From: an uncultured Clostridia bacterium
GTDB taxonomy: Bacteria > Bacillota > Clostridia > UBA1381
DNA: 13,098 bases
Assembly: GCA_910578235.1 (NCBI GenBank)
Contig: CAJTPP010000005.1
Span: 19,028 to 32,125 of the forward strand
Direction: 5' to 3'
Part shown: positions 1-6,493 of the stretch, piece after piece
Numbering within the stretch: the first letter of the stretch is position 1
Layout of the letters: each line of letters opens with the position of its first letter
Notes under the pieces: model-generated
The model's input: the letters and a program-made list of their open reading frames with translations, nothing else
The model's database searches: none
What the model was told of the DNA's origin: nothing
Program-made: the position numbers and the translations under genes

Positions 1-307
1 CTCCAAAAAAACTTTCAAAGGTTGATTGGTCTATCAATACGCCGTCATCTTTTATTACAGACGGTTTTACTGTGCTTTGCTTTTTATTGTCCAGATATAT
101 GTTGCTGCTGTATAATTGCAGTGCCTTCTTATCTTTAAGAAAATTTAAAGCATCGGTATCAGAAAAACGGTTTGTGCTATTCGTTTCAGCCAATACCTTT
201 AAAACCGTTTTACCATTATTGGGTAATACTCCGACCGCACCGCTAAAAAGCAGTGCAGCCGATAGTATTAGAGAGAGAAGTCTTTTACAGTTCCTGTTTT
301 TATTCAT
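1..307 (-). CDS. Secreted protein with copper-amine-oxidase-N-like domain, N-terminal part; probable second lyase-type enzyme
   Basis: The gene runs off the left edge; 102 codons are visible. The start is the ATG at 305-307, opening MNKNRNCKRLLSLILSAALL, a Lys/Arg-rich then hydrophobic signal peptide with a plausible cut near residue 26 or after VLA at residue 40. Residues 46-102 align without gaps to residues 427-483 of the lyase encoded at 6494-10774, with 30 of 57 identical. Shared blocks include SDT, FL..KKA..LY, PSVIK and TFESFF. This is the start of a copper-amine-oxidase-N-like domain, a non-catalytic accessory fold common in secreted Firmicutes proteins. In the lyase this domain directly precedes the catalytic toroid, so I infer that a heparinase II/III-like domain follows beyond the window. 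Here the domain comes straight after the signal peptide, without the two ConA-like modules of the paralogue. Only 2 bp separate it from the upstream stop codon, so it is cotranscribed with the 1114-residue gene. Confidence 0.85.
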   Translation of the reverse strand, partial: MNKNRNCKRLLSLILSAALLFSGAVGVLPNNGKTVLKVLAETNSTNRFSDTDALNFLKDKKALQLYSSNIYLDNKKQSTVKPSVIKDDGVLIDQSTFESFFG

Positions 308-315
308 ATTCACCT
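308..315 (-). promoter_or_regulatory. Ribosome binding site overlapping the upstream stop codon (translational coupling)
   Basis: Read on the minus strand the junction is GTAGGTGAATATG. The AGGTGA run contains the TGA stop of the 1114-residue gene (310-312), and the next ATG starts two bases later (305-307). The spacing from the AGG core to ATG is short. Initiation by ribosomes finishing the upstream gene is the likely mode, which would keep the two proteins in a fixed ratio. The sequence shows the overlap; the coupling is inferred. Confidence 0.5.
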
Positions 316-3300
316 ACATTCCGCAAAAGGCACATATGGTTTCATATTATTATCCCAGAAAAATGCCTTAACTGTAACTCCTGCTGTTTCAATAACATTT
401 GTTGTAATTTCAAAGTCTGTTTTACCCGTAGCTTTCTTTTCTTCCATTTTTACACTGTGAAGCACACCATTCTTGTAAACGGCAATTATAAGCTTTCCTG
501 TTTGCTCCGGCATATTGTCGGGTACATACATACTTGTCGTTGCCTTTACAGTTCCTGCCGCAAGCGTATTAGTCTCAGTATCATTTACATAGATTTTTAT
601 ATCATCACATCTTAATTCGCCTGATGGTTTCGGTGATTCGCTGGGGTCAGGTGATGTACTCGGTTCCAGTGACTCACTCGGGTCGGGTGATGTACTTGGT
701 TCAGGTGACTCGCTCGGGTCGGGCGATGTACTCGGTTCCGGCGACTCACTCGGGTCGGGTGATGTACTTGGTTCAGGTGACTCGCTCGGGTCAGGCGATG
801 GGCTTGAACCTGTTCCTTCTGTTTTTATAGTATAATATTTACGAACCAAACCATTCGCAGATACCGCTATCAAAATATTACCGTCAGATAATGTATCGTC
901 AACCTCTGCCGTATATGTATTATCTGTATATATTGCAGGCTGTGATGTACCGAAATCCATATTTTCAGCAAAGCTGTCTATTGCAGTATCCGCAGGAACA
1001 GTTATGCTTCCCTCTTCTTCATCTATTGTGTACTCTGTTGATGATATTTCAACAGAATTTTCAGTGTCTGCATAATATTCGCCGTAATATGTAATTGTGT
1101 CATCTACATAAACATGACCGTTTCTCACATCTCCGCTTTCCTTTTCAGCATATGCCGGCTGAATCTGAAACCAATCAATAGAGGTGATGTCAAACATATC
1201 GGAATCATGAAGTTTTTCGTTGATACCCAGCCATTCCTTAGTAACAACCTTTTCATTGTTTAAATATAAATCATATTTACATTCCTTCGGATAAATTGTA
1301 ATTGCCACTCTGTACCACTGCTTCTCCTTAAAGGTCTTGTCAAAAAGATATGCACTTCCGCTGTTAACATCTCCGTCCTTCGACAGTACAAGCAGCTCCT
1401 GATACATAAGTATGTTATTACCTTTATCGTCCTGACATGTTGTATTACCATCTTTGTCAACAAAACTGCATCTTGTAACAAGCTTTATAACGTCAAAATC
1501 TCCATCAGCGCCGATTGAAAATTCCCGTGTAAAAGAGTCTGCACTGCAAAGATTAGCATTTGCCATGAAATTATATCTGTTTTCGCTTGCAACATTCGCC
1601 GGCAAGTTGCTTACGCTCATATCAAATGAATAATCTGTACTCTCCTTGCTGTAAATACCTGTTGTTACCCCTTTGTTTGCGTACGTGTCATCACCAAACA
1701 TAGTATAAGCAGATGAAGCGTTAAAGCCGTCGCTGTCCACAATCATACTCTCTCTGCCCTGATAAATATGGAGATACTCAATCGTTTTTTTATCCGCAGA
1801 CTTTAAAACAATAACATTTCCGTTTGAAACCGCTCCCGCTTCTTTCTTTATGTTGCTGTCGAGCGAGTCTATAACATATTTTTCTGCTTCAGTGTCTACA
1901 TAACCCAGAACATCGCTTACCGTTGCATTGTCAGGTACAAGAAAACCTCTGAGCGTAGGCAGATAATTACCTCTTGACATGGTATATGAAATTGCCTCAT
2001 TACCCGTTGGCATATATGCACCCTCATATACTTTTAAATCATCAATGGCAATGCCACCGTCCCTTGTTCCGGTTTTATCATTTGCCGTTATATTTCCTAT
2101 AAACTGTGTCCATTTATTTCCCGAAATTCTGTCAGAGCCTGTTTCCTTAAAATTAGCGGTGAACATTTGACCGTTTATATATACTTTAGGCATAGTTGAA
2201 TCATAATGTTCTTCAACTGCTATTCTGTACCACTCATTCGGTTTTGCAACTAAGCCTGTATCACTGCCGTTTACAAAGATTTTACCGTCCTTAAATATTA
2301 CCCAATCCAAAACACCATCCCACTGCCATGCAGACGGGTGTCTTGACACATTTGAGCGAAGTAAAGCTTCATCAATATTTTCATCATATTTTACCGAAAG
2401 CTCCATTGTTCTTATTATATCTGATTTTGCTTCTCCATAAAAGTCATATGTAAAGTATGGCAATTCAAAACTTATATTGCCTGCCGTACCATAAGGCAGA
2501 CCTGTGACTGATGCGGCATATATCTTATCATCCGCATCCTTACCTGATTTTCCATTCACTTGAGCCGCTGTGGCAGTATAGCCTTCCGCAACCTTGCCGC
2601 CGTTTGCCAAATTCAACTTCTGAGAGGCATCTGTAAAATCATAATTAGCCTTATAATCTATTGTTATGCTTTTAGTTTTTATATACACATACTCAATGGT
2701 CTTTTTATCTGCCGACCTCAAAACAACAACATCACCGTCAGCAACGCTTCCGCTTTCTTTTTTCACATTAGCATCAAGCGAGCTTACCATATACTTTTCA
2801 GCTGTTGTATCTATATATCCAAGCACATCTGAAACGCTTGTGTTTTCCATTACGGTTAACTCTCTTGTCGAAGCGGAATAGCTGCCGTTTGTAGTTGTAT
2901 ACGAAATGAGTTCATTGCCTGTCGGAGCATAAGCCTCATCATAAATCTTTAAATCGTCAATGATAATTCCTACATCTCTTGTCCCTGTTTTTTCAGACGC
3001 TGTCACATTCGCCATACACTGCGTCCAGCGGTTACCTGATATTCTGCCAATAGAACTTGTGTCAAACTCAGGAGCATACAACTTGCCATTTATGTATACC
3101 TTAGCCTGTGTTGTGTCGTAATGTTCTTCAACAACTATTCTGTACCACTCATCAGATTTTGCTGCCAGTCCTATATCCTTGTTGTTTACAAAGATTTTTC
3201 CTTCCTTAAATGTCACCCAATCAAGAGTAGTCCACCAGCTCCAAGCTGTCGTATTTGTTGAAATATATGACTGCAGCTTTGCTTCCTCAACATTTTCATT

Positions 3301-3654
3301 GTATTTAACAGACAGTTCCATTGTTCTTACTGCATCGGGCTGCGCCGCCCCGAAAAAATTATTTTCAAAATACGGAAGCTGAAAACTTACGCTTCCTGCC
3401 TGACTGTATGGCAATGCTGCAACAGTCGCCGCATATGCCTTGTCATCGATATCTTTTCCTGATTTTCCGTCTGTTTGTGCAGCTGTAATTGTATAATCTC
3501 CTATCTTGCCGCCGTTTGCAAGTCCTACCGTTTGGCTTACGTCAGTAAAATTGTAATCTGTCTTAACTTCTGCCCCTACTGTTACCTGTATCATTGCTGA
3601 CAAAATAGTTGCCGACAATATAACAGAAACAAATTTTTTTATACTTGTTTTCAT
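310..3654 (-). CDS. Secreted multi-modular surface protein with duplicated ConA-like modules and Pro/Ser linker
   Basis: This 1114-residue protein starts at an ATG preceded by AGGAGAGG. Residues 1-28 are a signal peptide (MKTSIKKFVSVILSATILSA, cut near VGA). Residues 34-324 and 338-628 are two tandem copies of one unit: a ConA/LamG-like beta-sandwich (EWYRI.VEEHYD strand, VYING turn, IDDLK[IV]Y end) followed by a small Ig-like segment ending SADKKTIEY. Residues 636-862 are a diverged third ConA-like module (KQWYRVAITIYP, VDDTITYYG) with a similar Ig-like tail to 945. Residues 953-1011 are five SPDPSESPEPST-type repeats. Residues 1012-1114 form a C-terminal domain with a VKAFFW motif, typical of secreted clostridial modular proteins. 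There is no catalytic motif, SLH, LPXTG or dockerin. The likely role is carbohydrate binding or scaffolding next to the lyases. The gene has its own promoter. No specific family name is recognised, and an unrecognised catalytic fold cannot be excluded. Confidence 0.88.
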   Translation of the reverse strand: MKTSIKKFVSVILSATILSAMIQVTVGAEVKTDYNFTDVSQTVGLANGGKIGDYTITAAQTDGKSGKDIDDKAYAATVAALPYSQAGSVSFQLPYFENNFFGAAQPDAVRTMELSVKYNENVEEAKLQSYISTNTTAWSWWTTLDWVTFKEGKIFVNNKDIGLAAKSDEWYRIVVEEHYDTTQAKVYINGKLYAPEFDTSSIGRISGNRWTQCMANVTASEKTGTRDVGIIIDDLKIYDEAYAPTGNELISYTTTNGSYSASTRELTVMENTSVSDVLGYIDTTAEKYMVSSLDANVKKESGSVADGDVVVLRSADKKTIEYVYIKTKSITIDYKANYDFTDASQKLNLANGGKVAEGYTATAAQVNGKSGKDADDKIYAASVTGLPYGTAGNISFELPYFTYDFYGEAKSDIIRTMELSVKYDENIDEALLRSNVSRHPSAWQWDGVLDWVIFKDGKIFVNGSDTGLVAKPNEWYRIAVEEHYDSTMPKVYINGQMFTANFKETGSDRISGNKWTQFIGNITANDKTGTRDGGIAIDDLKVYEGAYMPTGNEAISYTMSRGNYLPTLRGFLVPDNATVSDVLGYVDTEAEKYVIDSLDSNIKKEAGAVSNGNVIVLKSADKKTIEYLHIYQGRESMIVDSDGFNASSAYTMFGDDTYANKGVTTGIYSKESTDYSFDMSVSNLPANVASENRYNFMANANLCSADSFTREFSIGADGDFDVIKLVTRCSFVDKDGNTTCQDDKGNNILMYQELLVLSKDGDVNSGSAYLFDKTFKEKQWYRVAITIYPKECKYDLYLNNEKVVTKEWLGINEKLHDSDMFDITSIDWFQIQPAYAEKESGDVRNGHVYVDDTITYYGEYYADTENSVEISSTEYTIDEEEGSITVPADTAIDSFAENMDFGTSQPAIYTDNTYTAEVDDTLSDGNILIAVSANGLVRKYYTIKTEGTGSSPSPDPSESPEPSTSPDPSESPEPSTSPDPSESPEPSTSPDPSESLEPSTSPDPSESPKPSGELRCDDIKIYVNDTETNTLAAGTVKATTSMYVPDNMPEQTGKLIIAVYKNGVLHSVKMEEKKATGKTDFEITTNVIETAGVTVKAFFWDNNMKPYVPFAECR
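622..798 (-). repeat. 36-bp tandem repeat encoding SPDPSESPEPST (about 5 copies)
   Basis: Five in-frame units of 36 bp (the copy at the low-coordinate end is shortened and diverged) encode residues 953-1011 of the secreted protein. The peptide repeat is SPDPSESPEPST, with one copy carrying Leu for Pro and the last ending SPKPS. This is an extended, acidic, Pro/Ser-rich linker separating the binding modules from the C-terminal domain. At DNA level the copies alternate between two variants, giving a 72-bp higher-order period: the units starting near 688 and 760 differ at one base, while neighbouring units differ at about four or more. Confidence 0.9.
1771..3555 (-). repeat. Tandem internal duplication of a ~304-305-residue ConA plus Ig-like unit
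   Basis: Residues 34-324 and 338-628 of the 1114-residue protein are homologous end to end, offset by 304-305 residues (about 912-915 bp) with a single-residue indel near the start. Matching landmarks are Y.FTD, LANGGK, GKSGKD.DDK.YAA, RTMELSVKY.EN, EWYRI.VEEHYD, KVYING, RISGN.WTQ, TGTRD.GI.IDDLK, APTGNE/MPTGNE, SVSDVLGY/TVSDVLGY and SADKKTIEY. The copies have diverged at many third positions and some loops, so this is an old duplication held by selection rather than a recent or assembly-derived one. Confidence 0.92.
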
Positions 3655-3685
3655 TTTCCTCTCCTATTCTTATACTATTGTGCAT

Positions 3686-3713
3686 ATTGTATCCGACAGC
3701 ATATTGCTGTCAA
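3686..3713 (-). promoter_or_regulatory. Near-consensus sigma-A promoter for the 1114-residue gene and the gene after it
   Basis: On the minus strand, TTGACA (3708-3713) and TACAAT (3686-3691) are separated by 16 bp. The -35 box matches the housekeeping consensus 6/6 and the -10 box 5/6. Transcription would begin near 3679, leaving a leader of about 25 nt that contains the ribosome site AGGAGAGG just ahead of the ATG at 3652-3654. This is the only intergenic space above 40 bp in the window (3655-3762). Its other half, 3714-3762, holds a purine-rich run on the minus strand but no recognisable terminator for the preceding gene, so readthrough from the upstream operon remains possible. Confidence 0.7.
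3695..3711 (-). promoter_or_regulatory. Palindromic operator candidate inside the promoter
   Basis: GACAGCAATATGCTGTC is a perfect 7-bp inverted repeat around a 3-bp centre. It overlaps four bases of the -35 box and fills most of the -35/-10 spacer. A dimeric repressor bound here would block RNA polymerase. The placement is seen in the sequence; the regulator and its ligand are unknown, and no regulator gene lies in the window. The 7-bp arms and promoter overlap make chance less likely but do not exclude it. Confidence 0.5.
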
Positions 3714-3762
3714 TTTTTACGTTCTTGTTAACCCACCCTCCTCTTTAAATATAATTTATCCT

Positions 3763-6453
3763 TTAGTCAAGTGAATATATTCTTGACGATATTGAACTTG
3801 GTCTTACAAGCGAACTCCACACATATACTTCAGCGCGGCATCCGCTTTCTATACTGACAGGCGATGTACTGAAAACTGTTTCACTTCTGCTCGATACTGC
3901 CGCTCTTTCTGTATAAGTATCAACTAACCGTTTACCTTTAAATATATTTGTTATAATATAACATTTATCTGATTTACCCGTTCGGTTAAATATCGTTCCT
4001 CTATTATAGATTTGTCCGTTTTCTTTTACAATATCAAGCTGTTTAATATCAATGTTATTATAATCTATTTTAAATTCTCCTGTTATTCCGTTAGGCATAA
4101 TTCCGCCATCTGCCGTTGTTACTTTGTTCGTAAGAACCACCCTGTAATCATGGTCTGACCTAAGTTTTTCAGATAGCTTCAGTGTTATTGTCCGCGCACT
4201 GCTGTCATATGCAAGACTTTCATAATTTACTCGCTCATCTCCGCAGTACAGCAAAACGCTCTCACGATTCATTGTATTTTCCTGCAAAGCTGTATTCACG
4301 GTTACAATAAGATTTTCAGCATACGGAGATACTTTCGAGCATTTTGGAGTATCGTCATATCCGACAGCTGTTATTTGTGAAATAGGTGAAATGTAATCCA
4401 CCGTCAGATTATCAAATGCAATCCCGCATGAAACAGGCTCTTTGTTTGGGAATTCCATTATCAATCTTGCATCTATCTGTTCTATACTGCGATTACCCAT
4501 ATTAAATTCATCTGCCAAAGGCTCACCATTTAAGCTAAACCAATATTTATGATTTTTTATATCCACCTTATATGTAATTGTGTACCACTCACCCGGAGTT
4601 AAATTCTGACGTACCGCTATGCTTCCTCCGTTTGCAAGAGTAAGCTGTCCTTCGGTAATAAGAACGTCCATACACAATACCGACTGAGTGGGATGCTTCA
4701 TCATAAAATAGAATTGTCCTTTATCATTTACAAGATTTATATCCATTGTAATGGTAAATCCATCTCGCGTATTTGTTGTGCCAAGCCGTCCCCATGAACC
4801 ATTTGCGTTTACTCCGTCAACTTCTTTACCGTCCGTTCTGAATAATACGACTGTTCCGTGTTCCTCGCCGTAGTCCTTGCTTGCAAGAAGCTGTGCGTCG
4901 CCGTTGAGGAAAAACGGTATCCCCGGTGATGTTGTTCCATCACTTGTATAGCTGTTGAAATCCGAGAAAAAGTATCTTGATGCCGTGTATCCTTCAAGAA
5001 CCGTTATTGTTATTTCTTTTTCGGTGATGCCTCCGAGATTGTCCTCAGCGATGAATTTTACTGTATATATTCCGGCAGAAAGTGAGCTTAAATCAAGTGT
5101 TTTTTCTGCATCCGCAAAACTATCATAAAGCTCTCCGTTTATATAAATTTCTGATTGAACAACATTTCCGTCCGCATCTGAAACCGCAACAGTAATATTT
5201 TTTAGTTTTTCTGCTTCATATTCTCCTAAATTTGCAATTCCATTAACATCAATAACAGGCAAATCATTATGTAAAATATCAAGCGTAACTGTTTCTGAAA
5301 CAGCTTTTCCTCCCATATTATCCGTAATCTCCGCGTATATTTTATATCTTCCGCTTTCGGCTGTGAAATCAAAGTCTTTCGGTTCTCCGTCATATTCTTG
5401 ATATACAGCATTATTTACATAAATCTTCGTTGATGCAATTCCCGATGACGACTGCGCTTTTACTGTTATAAATGTACTTTCATTGTCATAAAAAGAGGTC
5501 TTATCCGCTGACAATACAACTGACGATGGTACATATGAACTGTCTGCCGTTGTAAATGAGGAGGATTTATTCTCCTCAACAACATTTCCGAATATATCTT
5601 TTACAGCCTTAACCGTGACTACATATTCCGTATCCGGCAAAAATCCGTTTTTAGGCGTAATTACAGCCTTGTTACCATCTCTTTCAGCTGAACATTCAAT
5701 AGTTTCGCCGTTTGCTGTCAGCATAAAATTATCTGATGTAAACATCTCAGGTGAATTTATACCATCAAATGCCATAGTAATATTTTCTAACGAACTGTCA
5801 ACAAACACCTCTCCGTCAGCCGGATTAACCTTAAATCCGGCATTCTTGTCACCTGTACGAAAATCCGTTATACTCCACTCCGATTCAAGCGTTGATGTTT
5901 TACTTGACGATGTGTTTCTGAAAAGTACACGCATTGAGGAATAGTTGAACTTTTTCCACTTTGAGCCAAGCTCGCCCGAATAGATTTTTTCTCCGTTGAG
6001 CCATACAACAGCAAAACCTGTTTCGGGGATTACCCCTATATCAAACGTGTATTCCTGATTTTCCGACAATGTATCAGCAGCGGTTCCAAACACTTTTAAT
6101 GATGTTCCCGTTATATTTATAAGTTCCGTTGTTATTAGACTGCTGTTTTGCAAGTTTAACCTTCTGACAATACCATTATCTGTACCCGTAAAGGTTGTAT
6201 TAAAGGATATACAAATTTGTTCATTTGCAGAAAAATCAAAAATCTTTTCTGCATTTGCCTTACCTTCATTTCCTTCTGTCTTAAAATACATTTTTATGCT
6301 GTCCTCATACGCAGTCACCTGTGATGAACCCTCAGGAAGCGTTGTACACTCCCACCCGCCGTCCGCATATACACAATATGACGCCGTAAGCATGACGGCT
6401 ATTATCGGCATTATTAACACAAGCAGTCTGCTTTTTTTAATTATTTTTAACAT
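3763..6453 (-). CDS. Secreted Ig-like/ConA-like modular surface protein
   Basis: This 896-residue protein starts at an ATG with AAAGGATG about 8 bp upstream, 40 bp after the lyase stop. Residues 1-30 are a signal peptide ending SYCVYA. The order is: ConA-like module 33-200 (VVWLNGEKIYSG); Big_5-type bacterial Ig-like domain about 205-303 (VNPADGE.F start, LPDTEYVVTV near its end); two further Ig-like domains about 309-393 and 398-487, each ending in a D.[ML]GG turn; ConA-like module about 490-688 (GEWYTITYKV, FSLNGEP, IAFDNLTVDY); a second Big_5-like domain about 690-797; and a C-terminal domain 801-893 related to that of the 1114-residue protein, with AEVYVW in place of VKAFFW. No catalytic residues or wall-sorting signal are recognisable. 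The likely role is polysaccharide binding or spacing at the surface, expressed with the lyase. It could hold an unrecognised enzyme fold in the central ConA-like module. Confidence 0.87.
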   Translation of the reverse strand: MLKIIKKSRLLVLIMPIIAVMLTASYCVYADGGWECTTLPEGSSQVTAYEDSIKMYFKTEGNEGKANAEKIFDFSANEQICISFNTTFTGTDNGIVRRLNLQNSSLITTELINITGTSLKVFGTAADTLSENQEYTFDIGVIPETGFAVVWLNGEKIYSGELGSKWKKFNYSSMRVLFRNTSSSKTSTLESEWSITDFRTGDKNAGFKVNPADGEVFVDSSLENITMAFDGINSPEMFTSDNFMLTANGETIECSAERDGNKAVITPKNGFLPDTEYVVTVKAVKDIFGNVVEENKSSSFTTADSSYVPSSVVLSADKTSFYDNESTFITVKAQSSSGIASTKIYVNNAVYQEYDGEPKDFDFTAESGRYKIYAEITDNMGGKAVSETVTLDILHNDLPVIDVNGIANLGEYEAEKLKNITVAVSDADGNVVQSEIYINGELYDSFADAEKTLDLSSLSAGIYTVKFIAEDNLGGITEKEITITVLEGYTASRYFFSDFNSYTSDGTTSPGIPFFLNGDAQLLASKDYGEEHGTVVLFRTDGKEVDGVNANGSWGRLGTTNTRDGFTITMDINLVNDKGQFYFMMKHPTQSVLCMDVLITEGQLTLANGGSIAVRQNLTPGEWYTITYKVDIKNHKYWFSLNGEPLADEFNMGNRSIEQIDARLIMEFPNKEPVSCGIAFDNLTVDYISPISQITAVGYDDTPKCSKVSPYAENLIVTVNTALQENTMNRESVLLYCGDERVNYESLAYDSSARTITLKLSEKLRSDHDYRVVLTNKVTTADGGIMPNGITGEFKIDYNNIDIKQLDIVKENGQIYNRGTIFNRTGKSDKCYIITNIFKGKRLVDTYTERAAVSSRSETVFSTSPVSIESGCRAEVYVWSSLVRPSSISSRIYSLD

Positions 6454-6493
6454 TTAATAATCATCCTTTCAATATCGCGCTGTTTTTACTGCT

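Noticed and set aside
253..615. Plus-strand frames covering the junction near 310
   Set aside because: They cross the stop and start of two well-supported minus-strand genes, and their translations show no domain-like composition.
622..798. CRISPR-like or regulatory tandem repeat
   Set aside because: The repeats are contiguous without spacers, keep the reading frame, and encode a Pro/Ser linker inside a gene.
3695..3718. Hairpin GACAGCA/TGCTGTC followed by a T run, resembling a rho-independent terminator on the plus strand
   Set aside because: No plus-strand gene leads into it. On the minus strand, where genes are read, the stem is followed by GGATACAAT rather than a T run, and it fits a promoter operator better.
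3731..3745. Purine-rich GAGGAGGGTGGGT on the minus strand as a ribosome site for a leader peptide
   Set aside because: The only following start-like codon, GTG, is terminated after one more codon (GTG GGT TAA), so no peptide is encoded. No other role is evident.
5615..5944. Plus-strand open frame of 109 codons
   Set aside because: It is fully antisense to the Big_5 and first ConA-like modules of the 896-residue protein, whose domains are clear; there is no start signal and no recognisable protein feature.
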